A stretch of DNA of 50,566 nucleotides. It comes from an uncultured Pelagibacteraceae bacterium. GTDB taxonomy: Bacteria > Pseudomonadota > Alphaproteobacteria > Pelagibacterales > Pelagibacteraceae. This document shows positions 11,441 to 21,503 of this stretch, piece by piece (the stretch's first letter is position 1; the number at the start of each line of letters is the position of its first letter). The position numbers and the translations under genes are program-made. The DNA lies in the NCBI GenBank assembly GCA_902593445.1, contig CACJIJ010000006.1, positions 1 through 50,566 of the forward strand. The letters run 5' to 3'. A model generated the notes under the pieces. That model searched no databases, was not told where the DNA came from, and saw only the letters and a list, made by a program, of their open reading frames with translations.

Positions 11441-13360
11441 TTACTTAATATATGTAATTTTTCCTTCCGAGGGAATTCCAGATTTAGACACCAAGAAAAT
11501 TAAATATGTACCATCACTCAAAGCATTCTTGTTATCAGGAATGTTAAATTGAATTTCATTTTTACCAATTTTTGTAAATTCTAAAGACAAATATTTTAAT
11601 TCAGAGGCTTGTGCATGAGTTGTAGATCCTGTACTTATAAGAGATATTTTTTCTATTTCGCTACTGTCTTCAACTAACATTATCTGATTTTTTCTATTTG
11701 TTATTATTTTTTCTAATTTTTTAATTTTAGGTCTGTCCGCCAATATAGTTTTTCCTTTTGAGTTCTTTGAAAAAAGGTAGGGAGGGTAAAAAATTTGAGC
11801 ATTCCAAGCGTCTCCACCAGCAACGAAAATTCTTCCATCAGGTAATAACAACGAAGTAGAATGATAGTTTCTTCTAAAATTTGTCTTAGCCATTTTTTTC
11901 CAAATATTGTCATTTGTTTTATAAATTTCTGGAGTAAAATTACTAAAATAAGTATCATCAAAAGCACCTCGATATAAAGCTGTGCCACCATTAACAAAAA
12001 CGTCTCCTGTGGGTAAAATAGTTGCATCTGCAAAGGCTCGTGGATAATGCATGCTCTCTTTTTTTGTTATTTTTGGATTAAAAGAATCTGATATATCAAT
12101 TAATATAGCTTCATTAGAAGCAGTATAACCTTCATCGTTTTGTTGACCACCAATGAATAGAATTTGATCTTTTGCTATCATTACTGCGGAACCTTTATCT
12201 CCCACAGGTGCACCTATCGTTAAAGCTCTAAGCTCTTGGTAATCTTCTTTATCATTAGGATTCTGATGAATAATTTTTTTTGATATTCCTCCTGTTGCAA
12301 GTGGGATCTCTCCTACTTTTGAAATTCTATAATTATTTCTTTTATCCATAACCCATAGCTTGTTGTAAGATATTCCAAATGGATTACCGTCAGAAGATAA
12401 GAAGAATTTTGGGTACGACCATTCCTCATTTTCCATAGCTCCTAGGAGCTCTAAGCTTTGAGCCTCTTTAAGTATCTTCCAGCTTAGAGTACCGTCATCG
12501 TTTGAGGTTAAAATCTCAGGTATATGGCTTACCCTGTCTTGAGTTAATACTTCATCGTGTTTGATTTTAATACCACCAACCATTATAAAATGATTTTCTG
12601 CAGTTCTTACAATTGAACCATACCATCTGTCATAATTTAAGTTTCGCCCTTTAGTAAACTTTTGAGTTTTAATATTATAAAATGAAGTAACATTTTGCGT
12701 ATCTGGAGCGCCGTGTTTTGGCTCAAGATTCCCACCTAACATAAATACATTTTCGTTATCAAATACTCTTACAACCGAACAAAAAGCATCCCAAACAATT
12801 GGTCTGTGAAATACTTTTTGACTTTCACTATTTATCCCTTTTTTTGGATCCCAGATTACGAAATCAACTCCAGCTAAAACATCATGATGCTTCCACTGTC
12901 TAGTTCCTTTATCTCTTTCTAACTCATAATTATCAGTAAGTTTTAATTTTTTATTTTGACTTATATTTTTACCTTCTTCTTTTTCTTTAATTCCATAAGA
13001 TCCAAAAGTCATAACGGTTTCATCTGGTAATAAAACAGAATGAACAGCTATAACTGGCCAATCAAATGAAGGTGTCCAAAAACCTTCAACATTAGCATTA
13101 CTTGGAATTTTATCCTCTTCAAGTTCAATATTATTTGAATTTAAATCTAACGGATTAACAGGTTTTTGAACATAATATTTTTTTTTTAAATATGTATAGA
13201 ATGTTTTTGACTCTTCTAAATAGAAACCTTTTTTACCTTCCCAAGAAAAATGATTTCCTAAAAGGAAACCAGTACTAATTATTAAAAAGAATATAAATGA
13301 AAATATAAGTATTTTTTTATAGTATTTAAATAGGTTAAATAATTTAATATTTTTTAACAT
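11441..13360 (-). CDS. Galactose/glyoxal oxidase-like kelch protein with DUF1929, N-terminal membrane anchor
   Basis: Kelch repeats (VFMLGGN, HFIMVGG, ILFIGGQ, GDVFVNGG, GRIFVAGGD), RNYHSTSLLLPDGRIF, STTHAQASELKYLSLEF; N-terminal hydrophobic segment. Confidence 0.85.
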   Translation of the reverse strand: MLKNIKLFNLFKYYKKILIFSFIFFLIISTGFLLGNHFSWEGKKGFYLEESKTFYTYLKKKYYVQKPVNPLDLNSNNIELEEDKIPSNANVEGFWTPSFDWPVIAVHSVLLPDETVMTFGSYGIKEKEEGKNISQNKKLKLTDNYELERDKGTRQWKHHDVLAGVDFVIWDPKKGINSESQKVFHRPIVWDAFCSVVRVFDNENVFMLGGNLEPKHGAPDTQNVTSFYNIKTQKFTKGRNLNYDRWYGSIVRTAENHFIMVGGIKIKHDEVLTQDRVSHIPEILTSNDDGTLSWKILKEAQSLELLGAMENEEWSYPKFFLSSDGNPFGISYNKLWVMDKRNNYRISKVGEIPLATGGISKKIIHQNPNDKEDYQELRALTIGAPVGDKGSAVMIAKDQILFIGGQQNDEGYTASNEAILIDISDSFNPKITKKESMHYPRAFADATILPTGDVFVNGGTALYRGAFDDTYFSNFTPEIYKTNDNIWKKMAKTNFRRNYHSTSLLLPDGRIFVAGGDAWNAQIFYPPYLFSKNSKGKTILADRPKIKKLEKIITNRKNQIMLVEDSSEIEKISLISTGSTTHAQASELKYLSLEFTKIGKNEIQFNIPDNKNALSDGTYLIFLVSKSGIPSEGKITYIK

Positions 13361-13408
13361 TATAAGTTACAGCATTTATATATATCATTTCTTTTTGTAG
13401 TAAAATTA

Positions 13409-14482
13409 CTATAATTTTACTCCTGCTCCCTTTAAAAACATAGCATTTTCATCTAGTGACCATCTTGGTTTTGCAGGGAAATCCAATTTATTGAATTGTT
13501 TTAATTTGAATTTTTCCAGGCCAACCATTGCTATCATTGCAGCATTATCACCACATAAATTGATCGGTGGAAAAATAGAATGAAAATTTTTCTCTTCACA
13601 TAGGTTTGTCATCATAGATCTAATTTGTTTATTAGCCGCCACTCCACCAGCAATAACAAAAATCTTATTTTTAACATGGTTTGCTTTTTCAAATTGATCA
13701 AAAGCAATTATTGTTTTCTTATAAAGAATTTCTAAAATTGTTTTTTGAAAAGATGCAGCAAGATCAAATTTTTCCTGTTCAGTATTGATTTTTTTTGAAA
13801 TTTTTAATACAGCAGTTTTAAGTCCTGCAAAAGAAAGGTTACATCCTCCTTTGTTAAAAATTGGTTTTGGCAAATCATATCTGTTAGGATCGCCTTTTGC
13901 AGCAAAAACTTCTATTTTAGGTCCTCCAGGAAATTCTATTCCTAATAGTTTTGCTGTTTTATCGAAAGCTTCACCTAAAGCGTCATCAATAGTTGTTCCT
14001 AATCTTTTATATTTTCCAAGACCTTGAACATTTAAATATTGTGAGTGACCTCCAGAAATTAAAAGTAGTAAGTATGGATAATCAAGATTTGTATTTATTT
14101 TTGGACTTAAGGCATGTCCCTCCAAATGATTAATAGCGATAAAAGGTTTATTTATTGCTGAAGCAATAGCTTTCCCAAAACTTAAACCAACTGATAAGCA
14201 TACAATTAATCCAGGGCCAGCAGTAGAAGCAACTGCATCTATCTCCTCAATTTTTCTTCCACTTTCATCAATAGCTTTTTTTACTATCCAATCAATCTTT
14301 TCAATGTGGGAACGGGCTGCTAATTCAGGAACCACACCCCCAAATTTCTTATGAACCTCTTCCTGGTTTGAAACAATATTAGATAAAACCACTGGAATTC
14401 CTTGTTCATTTTCAGTTATTAAAGAAGCTGCGGTTTCATCACAACTAGACTCTATTCCAAGAATTAAGGGTTTTTTGCTCAT
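13409..14482 (-). CDS. tsaD: tRNA N6-adenosine threonylcarbamoyltransferase
   Basis: LGIESSCDETAASL, GGVVPELAARSHIE, NHLEGHALSP, VIAGGVAANKQIR. Confidence 0.97.
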   Translation of the reverse strand: MSKKPLILGIESSCDETAASLITENEQGIPVVLSNIVSNQEEVHKKFGGVVPELAARSHIEKIDWIVKKAIDESGRKIEEIDAVASTAGPGLIVCLSVGLSFGKAIASAINKPFIAINHLEGHALSPKINTNLDYPYLLLLISGGHSQYLNVQGLGKYKRLGTTIDDALGEAFDKTAKLLGIEFPGGPKIEVFAAKGDPNRYDLPKPIFNKGGCNLSFAGLKTAVLKISKKINTEQEKFDLAASFQKTILEILYKKTIIAFDQFEKANHVKNKIFVIAGGVAANKQIRSMMTNLCEEKNFHSIFPPINLCGDNAAMIAMVGLEKFKLKQFNKLDFPAKPRWSLDENAMFLKGAGVKL

Positions 14483-14536
14483 TCAAATAGTTTTTAATAA
14501 TTGTACAATCTTAATACAAGTAAGAAATAAATTTTT

Positions 14537-15454
14537 ATGAGTAAAAAAATAATAATCGGATCCAGAGGTAGCAAGCTTGCCTTACTTTATGCCCAAAAAG
14601 CTAGGGATAAAATTATTGAAAATACTAATCTAAACAATGATGATATTTTAATTAAATCAATCACAACTAAAGGTGATCTATTGCAGGATAAAAGGTTATC
14701 AGATGTTGGTGGTAAAGGTTTGTTTTCTAGTAATATTGAAAAAGAACTTAAATTAAAAAATATTGATATTGCGGTACACGCGCTTAAAGATATGCCAGCT
14801 AATGAGACAAAAGGGTTGAAGACAGATACTTTTCTCGAAAGAAATGATCCTAGGGAGATTTTAATTTCAAGAGATAATAAGAAACTTAAAGATTTAGATC
14901 AAAAGTCAATTATTGGAACATCATCATATAGAAGAGAGTTTCAAATAAAAAAAATTAGAAAAGATTTGAACTGTAAACTAATTAGAGGAAACGTAGATAC
15001 CAGAATCAGAAAATTAAATGAAGGAATGTATGATGGAATTATTTTGTCCTATGCTGGTATCAAATTTTTAAATTTTGAAAATAAAATCTCTGAAATTTTT
15101 TCAGCTGAAGAAATAATTCCTAGTGCAGGACAAGGTGTAATTGCTCTTCAGTGTAGGGAGAACGATAATGAGACAATTTCTATTTTAAATAAAATTAATC
15201 ATGAGGAAACACATAAAAGAGCTCACCTAGAGAGAAATATTTTAAAAGTTTTAGATGGAGATTGCGAAACAGCAATTGGTGCTCATTCTATAGTCAATGG
15301 AGATAAGATTTTAGTAGAGGCTGAACTTTTTTCTTTAGATGGCAAACAAAGATTTTATGAAAAAAAAGTTGGTAATTTAAATGAATTTAAAGAACTTGGT
15401 AAAGAAGTAGGAATACTTTTAAAAACAAAGTCAAATAATTCATATAAAAGATAG
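14537..15454 (+). CDS. hemC: Hydroxymethylbilane synthase
   Basis: IIIGSRGSKLALLYAQ, GKGLFSSNIEKEL, AVHALKDMP, RGNVDTRIRKL. Confidence 0.96.
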   Translation: MSKKIIIGSRGSKLALLYAQKARDKIIENTNLNNDDILIKSITTKGDLLQDKRLSDVGGKGLFSSNIEKELKLKNIDIAVHALKDMPANETKGLKTDTFLERNDPREILISRDNKKLKDLDQKSIIGTSSYRREFQIKKIRKDLNCKLIRGNVDTRIRKLNEGMYDGIILSYAGIKFLNFENKISEIFSAEEIIPSAGQGVIALQCRENDNETISILNKINHEETHKRAHLERNILKVLDGDCETAIGAHSIVNGDKILVEAELFSLDGKQRFYEKKVGNLNEFKELGKEVGILLKTKSNNSYKR

Positions 15455-15455
15455 T

Positions 15456-16154
15456 ATGCATATTTTATTTACAAGACCACTGGAAGATTCTTCTGAAATG
15501 ATATTGAAATTTCAATCATTAGGTCATCAAGTTTCACATCTTCCACTCATAAGAATCGAATATGTTAATTATGAAGAAATTAACTTTTCTGAATATGGTG
15601 GAATTATATTTACCAGTGCAAATGCTGTAAAATTTTTAAATACAGAAAAGTTAGATAAAAATATTAAATGCTTTTGTGTGGGTAACGCTACAGAAAAAAA
15701 AGCGAGAAGTGTCGGTTTTCAAAATACAATTGTAGCTGAAGGAAATGTTGCAAACTTAAAAGAATTAATAATACAAAGTTATGTATCTAAAAATAAAGTG
15801 TTACTCTATATTAGTGGTGAATCAATATCAGTTGATTTAGATCAACAGTTATTAAGCGAAGGTTTTAGGGTAAAAAGAATTATTAATTATAGGGCAAGTC
15901 ATAATCAAAAATTCGATAAAAAATTTGTTGATGAATTAAAACTTAATATGCCTGATATGGTTTATGTTTATTCTCAAAATAGTGCTTCAAGTTTTTTAAA
16001 TTTTATTAAGATTTATCAAACAGAAAATTTATGGATGGATACAAATTTAATGTGTATAGGTGAAAAAACCTCGTCAATATTGAACGAAATTAAATGGAAA
16101 AAAATTTTTCTTTTTAATCCTGGAGAAGAGGAGTTTTTGTTATATAAAATTTAA
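15456..16154 (+). CDS. hemD: Uroporphyrinogen-III synthase
   Basis: ILFTRPLEDSSEM, GIIFTSANAVKFL, position directly after hemC. Confidence 0.88.
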   Translation: MHILFTRPLEDSSEMILKFQSLGHQVSHLPLIRIEYVNYEEINFSEYGGIIFTSANAVKFLNTEKLDKNIKCFCVGNATEKKARSVGFQNTIVAEGNVANLKELIIQSYVSKNKVLLYISGESISVDLDQQLLSEGFRVKRIINYRASHNQKFDKKFVDELKLNMPDMVYVYSQNSASSFLNFIKIYQTENLWMDTNLMCIGEKTSSILNEIKWKKIFLFNPGEEEFLLYKI

Positions 16155-16156
16155 AT

Positions 16157-17242
16157 ATGGAATTAATTAATAATTTTTCTGAAATTTTTTTGTCAGTCTG
16201 GAATAAAGGGATTCTTGGTGTTGATATTTTTCAGATATTAATTGGTATTGGAATATTTTTATTATTCTTAATTTTTAGAGGCCTAATAAGCAAACTAGTT
16301 ATTAAAAAATTAGAAATTATTTCCAAAAAAACAACTAATAAATTAGATGATACTTTTGTTCAATCACTTGTGGGCCCAGCAAGATTTTTACCAATTGTAT
16401 TAGGTTTTTTTATTGCAAGCTACTACATGACTTTCTCGATAGAAGGAAGAGAGGTGGTAGATACAATTAATAGAACGCTGATCACCATTTTAATTTTTTG
16501 GATAATTCACCAAATCATAGAACCTATCTCATATATACTTAGCGGTTTAGATAAACTACTAACAAGAGAATTAATTGGCTGGATAATTAAGTCGTTAAAA
16601 ATTTTAATTTTTATTTTAGGTTTAGCTGCAGTTTTAGAATTGTGGGGAATTAAAATAGGACCAATTATTGCAGGTCTTGGACTGTTTGGTGTTGCTGTAG
16701 CATTAGGGGCACAAGATTTATTTAAAAATTTAATATCAGGAATTTTAGTTTTAGTTGAAAAGAGATTTAAAATTGGAGACTGGATAGCTGTTGAAGGTAT
16801 TATTGAAGGTGTAGTAGAAAAGATTGGATTTAGATCAACAACAATTAGAAAGTTTGACAAATCTCTTGCTATTATCCCAAATTTTCAATTTGCAGAAAAT
16901 GCAGTTGTAAATGTAAGTGAAACCTCAAATTGGTTAATCAGTTGGATAATTACACTCCAATACGACACTACTGTAGATCAGTTGAAAAAGATTAGAGATG
17001 AAATCGAAAGTCATATTAATTCAAGTGAGGATTATAATACCTCAATTGGTGTTGCGGTAAGAGTTGATAAATTTTCTGATAGTTCAATAGATATGTATGT
17101 AAGATGTTTTACAAAATCGGGAAGTTGGAATAATTGGCTAGATGTTAAAGAAAGATTAGCAATCGCGATTAAAGAAATTGTTGAAAAAAATGGTGCTTCA
17201 TTTGCGTTCCCAAGTCAGTCGATTTATGTTGAAAAAAAATGA
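16157..17242 (+). CDS. MscS-family mechanosensitive channel
   Basis: GLGLFGVAVALGAQDLFKNLISGILVLVEKRFKIGDWIAVEG...IPNFQFAENAVVNVS. Confidence 0.92.
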   Translation: MELINNFSEIFLSVWNKGILGVDIFQILIGIGIFLLFLIFRGLISKLVIKKLEIISKKTTNKLDDTFVQSLVGPARFLPIVLGFFIASYYMTFSIEGREVVDTINRTLITILIFWIIHQIIEPISYILSGLDKLLTRELIGWIIKSLKILIFILGLAAVLELWGIKIGPIIAGLGLFGVAVALGAQDLFKNLISGILVLVEKRFKIGDWIAVEGIIEGVVEKIGFRSTTIRKFDKSLAIIPNFQFAENAVVNVSETSNWLISWIITLQYDTTVDQLKKIRDEIESHINSSEDYNTSIGVAVRVDKFSDSSIDMYVRCFTKSGSWNNWLDVKERLAIAIKEIVEKNGASFAFPSQSIYVEKK

Positions 17243-17529
17243 TAGCTATTTTTTATTTAGTTTTACAAATTTTAAAACTGTATTCTTACGTTGTAATTGC
17301 CAATGTTATTGTAAGTTGGTTAATTGCTTTTAATGTTCTTAATACTCAAAATAGATTTGTTTATGCAATTTTAGAGTTGAGTTACAAATTAACTGAGCCT
17401 TTCTTAAATAAAATAAGACGTTTTTTACCAAATTTAGGTTCATTAGATATTTCTCCAATCATTCTTCTTTTATTGATTTGGTTTATCGAAATGTGTATGA
17501 AGCTGTACATTGCACCAATGATTTTTTAA
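17239..17529 (+). CDS. YggT family membrane protein
   Basis: VIVSWLIAFNVLN...LTEPFLNKIRRFLPNLGSLDISPIILLLLI. Confidence 0.9.
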   Translation: MIAIFYLVLQILKLYSYVVIANVIVSWLIAFNVLNTQNRFVYAILELSYKLTEPFLNKIRRFLPNLGSLDISPIILLLLIWFIEMCMKLYIAPMIF

Positions 17530-17538
17530 AAAAGTAAT

Positions 17539-18384
17539 ATGATTTTAATAGATGGAAAAAAAGCAGCTGCAGAACTAAGAGAAGAGTTGAAGCAAGAAGT
17601 TTCAGAGCTAAAAGCAAAACACAATAAAGTACCAGGTTTAACGGTTATTCTTATTGGTGATTTAACACCTAGTCAGATTTATGTTAGAAATAAAGAGAAA
17701 TCAGCAAATGAGGTAGGATTAAAATCTGAAGTAATTAAATATCCAGATTCAGTTGAAGAAAAGACTGTTTTAGAAAAAATTAAAGAATTAAATAATGATG
17801 GAACGGTTTCAGGAATTTTAGTTCAACTTCCTCTACCCAAACATATAGATAAACAAAAAGTTATAGAAACTATTGATCCCTCAAAAGACGTAGATGGATT
17901 TCATCCAATGAATGTAGGCAATCTTTCATCTGGTTATGAAAGTTCGATACCTTGTACTCCGCTTGGATGCTATTTGTTGATAAAAAAAATTGAACCTAAT
18001 TTAAGTGGTAAAAAAGCTGTGGTTGTGGGTAGATCAAATTTAAATGGTAAACCAATGACACAACTTCTTTTAAAAGAAAATTGCACCGTAACTATAACTC
18101 ATTCAAAAACTAAAGATTTAAAAGCTGAATGTTTAGAGGCAGATATAATTGTTGCAGCTGTAGGTATACCCGAACTTGTTAGAGGAGATTGGGTTAAAAA
18201 AGATACTATAGTTATTGATGTTGGTATAAATAAAACTGATAACGGTATAGTTGGTGATGTTCATTTTGATGAAGTTTCAAAAAATGCAAAAGCACTTACA
18301 CCAGTTCCAGGCGGTGTAGGTCCAATGACCATTGCTTGTTTGCTTAAAAATACGATCGACTGTTTCAAAAGATCGCAAATTTAA
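17539..18384 (+). CDS. folD: Methylenetetrahydrofolate dehydrogenase / methenyltetrahydrofolate cyclohydrolase
   Basis: GILVQLPLPKHID, KDVDGFHPMNVG, VVGRSNLNGKPM, TPVPGGVGPMTIA. Confidence 0.97.
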   Translation: MILIDGKKAAAELREELKQEVSELKAKHNKVPGLTVILIGDLTPSQIYVRNKEKSANEVGLKSEVIKYPDSVEEKTVLEKIKELNNDGTVSGILVQLPLPKHIDKQKVIETIDPSKDVDGFHPMNVGNLSSGYESSIPCTPLGCYLLIKKIEPNLSGKKAVVVGRSNLNGKPMTQLLLKENCTVTITHSKTKDLKAECLEADIIVAAVGIPELVRGDWVKKDTIVIDVGINKTDNGIVGDVHFDEVSKNAKALTPVPGGVGPMTIACLLKNTIDCFKRSQI

Positions 18385-18422
18385 TAATTAAACCATAAGC
18401 TGTAATCTGTTAATTTATTAGG

Positions 18423-18626
18423 ATGAAAAAACCTAAACGACCATACAGATTTGGTATAATTTTTTTGCTTCTTACAGTTCCACCTATTGGGGCAACTCAG
18501 CTAGGTTGGTATTTGCATGACAAGCAAACTGGTTTTGATTATGGTATGATTGTAGGTACTGTATCAGTAATATACGCTGCATATTTAATGTATGAAAAAA
18601 ACTGGCGTGAAGAAGATGAAGATTAA
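18423..18626 (+). CDS. Small hypothetical membrane protein
   Basis: 67-aa ORF with two hydrophobic segments, tightly spaced in a + strand run. Confidence 0.6.
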   Translation: MKKPKRPYRFGIIFLLLTVPPIGATQLGWYLHDKQTGFDYGMIVGTVSVIYAAYLMYEKNWREEDED

Positions 18627-18629
18627 ATT

Positions 18630-18905
18630 ATGGAAAAAATAATTTTTTTTGGATTGGTTATTCCTATTATGGCTTATGTTTTATACTTAGGTGGAATGGC
18701 AATTATGAATGGTTTTAAGTCTAAGGAAGCTAATAGAGCTGAGAAAGAGGAAGCTGAAAGTGAGGGTAGGGAGACGAGCGAGACTTTTGATGAACAAAGC
18801 AGCAATTTAAGTGATGAACTTACTAAATTGAATGATTTAAAAGAAAAAGGAATTATTTCCCAAGAGGAATTTGAAAAAGCCAAAAACAAACTATTAAATA
18901 ATTAA
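18630..18905 (+). CDS. SHOCT domain membrane protein
   Basis: C-terminal SDELTKLNDLKEKGIISQEEFEKAKNKLL matches SHOCT; N-terminal TM. Confidence 0.8.
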   Translation: MEKIIFFGLVIPIMAYVLYLGGMAIMNGFKSKEANRAEKEEAESEGRETSETFDEQSSNLSDELTKLNDLKEKGIISQEEFEKAKNKLLNN

Positions 18906-18916
18906 ATAGTTTAATC

Positions 18917-19804
18917 ATGTACAAGGAATTTAAAAAAAAATTTGTTAAGGTAAACAAGGGTAAAATATTTTGTAGATTTAAAGGTAATGGTCCTCCTTTA
19001 TTGCTACTTCACGGATATCCACAATCACATGTAATGTGGCACAAGACTGCCCCCGAACTTAGTAAATATTTCACAGTAATAGTTGCTGATCTTAGAGGAT
19101 ACGGGGACAGTTTTGTTTTGCCTGGTGGAATTAATCATAAAAATTATTCTAAAAGAGAAATGGCAAAAGATATGGTTCAGTTGATGAATAAATTTAATTT
19201 TAAAAAATTTTTTGTTGCTGGACATGATAGGGGCGGAAGAGTTGCACACAGAATGGCAAGAGACTATAGAAATAAAATTATGGCTTTAAGTGTATTAGAT
19301 ATTTGTCCAACTCTTGATATGTACGAGCATACAGATATGAAATTTGCTAAAGGATATTTTCATTGGTTTTATTTAATACAGCCTGCACCTTTACCAGAGA
19401 AAATGATAATGGCAGACCCTAAAAGATGGTTACATAGTCGGTTTAACAGGTCTTCTAAACGTGCGATTGGAAGAGTTGAAGATGAATATTTTAGAGCCTT
19501 TAAACAAAGTAAAAGAATTCATGCAACATGTGAAGATTATAGAGCTGCAGCCACTATAGACTTAGAGCACGATAAAAAAGATAGAAATAAAAAATTAAAT
19601 ATTCCTATCCAAGTTTTGTGGGGAAAAAAAGGAGTAGTTGGAAAGCAATTTAATTCGATTAAAATTTGGCAAAAATATACAAATAAAAAAATTTATGGTG
19701 CAGAAATTAATTCAGATCATTTCATTCCAGAGGAAAGTCCTCAACAAACTATAAATCACCTAAAAAAATTTTTTCTAAAAAATGTTAAAAATAATTCCAA
19801 ATAA
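18917..19804 (+). CDS. Alpha/beta hydrolase, haloacetate/fluoroacetate dehalogenase-like
   Basis: HGYPQSHVMWHK, ADLRGYGDS, AGHDRGGRVAHRMA, YFHWFYLIQPAPLPE, SDHFIPEE. Confidence 0.85.
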   Translation: MYKEFKKKFVKVNKGKIFCRFKGNGPPLLLLHGYPQSHVMWHKTAPELSKYFTVIVADLRGYGDSFVLPGGINHKNYSKREMAKDMVQLMNKFNFKKFFVAGHDRGGRVAHRMARDYRNKIMALSVLDICPTLDMYEHTDMKFAKGYFHWFYLIQPAPLPEKMIMADPKRWLHSRFNRSSKRAIGRVEDEYFRAFKQSKRIHATCEDYRAAATIDLEHDKKDRNKKLNIPIQVLWGKKGVVGKQFNSIKIWQKYTNKKIYGAEINSDHFIPEESPQQTINHLKKFFLKNVKNNSK

Positions 19805-20573
19805 AAAAAATATTGGAGCAGAAATAATTGTAAATTTAAAAGATATTTCAAATAAAGATATTTCAAAAATCAAAAAAGCACTGAATAAATATGGAATGTT
19901 ATATTTTAAAGAACAAAAATTAACTTCTAAACTTTTCATAAAGTTTGCAAAATATTTTGGAAATTTAGCCAATTATCCAAGACTAAAAGGTTTAAATAAA
20001 AAATTTCCTCAAATTACAGTGGTGCAAAGAAAATCAACTGATAAAGGACCAAGTTTTGGTGAACAATTTCATACTGACTCGATTTATACAAAAAAGCCGC
20101 CAAGATTTACAATGTTACTTTCTAAACTTGTGCCAAAAAAAGGAAAAGCTAATACAGAATTTTGTTCTCAATATCTTGCTTATAAAGAATTACCAAGTCC
20201 AATAAAAAGAAAATTTAAAAATATTAAAGGTAAATATTCCTCTGAGGGTCCAATCTCGGTTACAACAAAAGAGAGAGTAAAAGAAAAGGGAAAAAATATT
20301 AAAGAACTTAAATCTTCACATAAAATAATTAGGAAAATCAGTACAAATTATTCGATTTATTGTAGTCCAGGACATTTTGTTGGTTTTAGCTCAAAGATAA
20401 AAAATCAAGAAAAGTTAAAAAAATTTTTATTTAACCATCAAATTAAGAAGAAGTTTCAATTCTCATTGCCTTGGGAAAAAAATCAATTGGCTATATGGGA
20501 TAATAGATCTATGCTTCATCAAGCAACACCTTTCAAAGGAAATAGAATAATGCATAGAATAACAATCAAATAA
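19782..20573 (+). CDS. TauD/TfdA-family 2-oxoglutarate-dependent dioxygenase
   Basis: EQFHTDSIYTKKPPRFTMLLSKLVP (HxD) and IWDNRSMLHQATPFKGNRIMHRITI. Confidence 0.88.
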   Translation: MLKIIPNKKNIGAEIIVNLKDISNKDISKIKKALNKYGMLYFKEQKLTSKLFIKFAKYFGNLANYPRLKGLNKKFPQITVVQRKSTDKGPSFGEQFHTDSIYTKKPPRFTMLLSKLVPKKGKANTEFCSQYLAYKELPSPIKRKFKNIKGKYSSEGPISVTTKERVKEKGKNIKELKSSHKIIRKISTNYSIYCSPGHFVGFSSKIKNQEKLKKFLFNHQIKKKFQFSLPWEKNQLAIWDNRSMLHQATPFKGNRIMHRITIK

Positions 20574-20576
20574 TTT

Positions 20577-21503
20577 ATGTTAACAATTTTTTTAGGACTA
20601 ACACCATTTATATTTATTACTTTTTTAGGGTTTGTATTTGGCAAGTTAAAAGTCTTAGACCTTAGTCATGCTAAAATTTTAAATCTTTTTTTGTTCTATA
20701 TTGCAGTTCCAGCATTGATAATTAAACTAATAGCACAAAATGAAATTGGACAAGTAGATTTCAAACAAATTTTTTCTTATTTAATTATGCAATCGATATG
20801 TGGAATTATCGCTTACTTAATTACTTCAAAATATTTTAAAAGATCAATCCCAGAGTCTATAATTTGGGCTTTAACAGTTGCATTATCAAACCATGTGACT
20901 TTGCTTTTGCCAATAACAGAAATTTATTTTCAACAAAATGTAATTACACAAGTTGCAAGTATTATATTAATGGATGGGATAATTTTATTATCTATAATTG
21001 CTTTTTTTCTCGAATTATCTACAAAAAAAAATGTAAATTTATTTAATTTTATAAAAAATTTATTTTTAAACCCATTTATTCTTTCAATAATTATAGGTCT
21101 ATTATTTTTATTATTAAATTTTAATATTGATCAAACACCGATTGAATACACTTTGTCTAAACTTGCAGCATGTGTTTCACCAGTTGGATTGTTTGCAATT
21201 GGCATAATTCTTTCGTTTTATACTAAAAATGTAATTAATAAATTATCCGTATCTATTTCAGTTTTAAAATTAGTTATTTCCCCAATAATTTTATTGTTAA
21301 TTGGATTAGTGTTTTTTAATGCAGGATTGCCAGCTGAAATACCAGGTGCTTTCTTTGTGAGTGTTGCACCTTGCGGGGTCACTTCTATTGTTTTATGTGC
21401 TGCTTATAATGTAAGTCCTGAAAATATAATAAAAGCAATTTTTGTCTCTACATTTGCATCTATAGGGACTATATTTTTTGCAATTAAGTATTTAACTTTA
21501 TAA
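20577..21503 (+). CDS. AEC family transporter
   Basis: Ten-TM-like topology, ILNLFLFYIAVPALIIKLIA, VSVAPCGVTSIVLCAAYNVSPE. Confidence 0.85.
   Translation: MLTIFLGLTPFIFITFLGFVFGKLKVLDLSHAKILNLFLFYIAVPALIIKLIAQNEIGQVDFKQIFSYLIMQSICGIIAYLITSKYFKRSIPESIIWALTVALSNHVTLLLPITEIYFQQNVITQVASIILMDGIILLSIIAFFLELSTKKNVNLFNFIKNLFLNPFILSIIIGLLFLLLNFNIDQTPIEYTLSKLAACVSPVGLFAIGIILSFYTKNVINKLSVSISVLKLVISPIILLLIGLVFFNAGLPAEIPGAFFVSVAPCGVTSIVLCAAYNVSPENIIKAIFVSTFASIGTIFFAIKYLTL

Noticed and set aside
11713-12033. 106-aa - strand ORF in another frame
   Set aside because: Lies fully inside the copper-radical-oxidase-like gene on the same strand; frame-shifted shadow ORF.
13399-13421. Hairpin AGTAAAATT-ACTAT-AATTTTACT overlapping the tsaD stop codon
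   Set aside because: All A/T stem without a following U-run on the - strand; common by chance in AT-rich DNA.
14500-14509. Palindrome ATTGTACAAT between tsaD and hemC
   Set aside because: 10-bp AT-rich palindrome expected by chance; no second copy or other support.
19025-19249. 74-aa - strand ORF
   Set aside because: Antisense to the dehalogenase-like hydrolase, no domain evidence.
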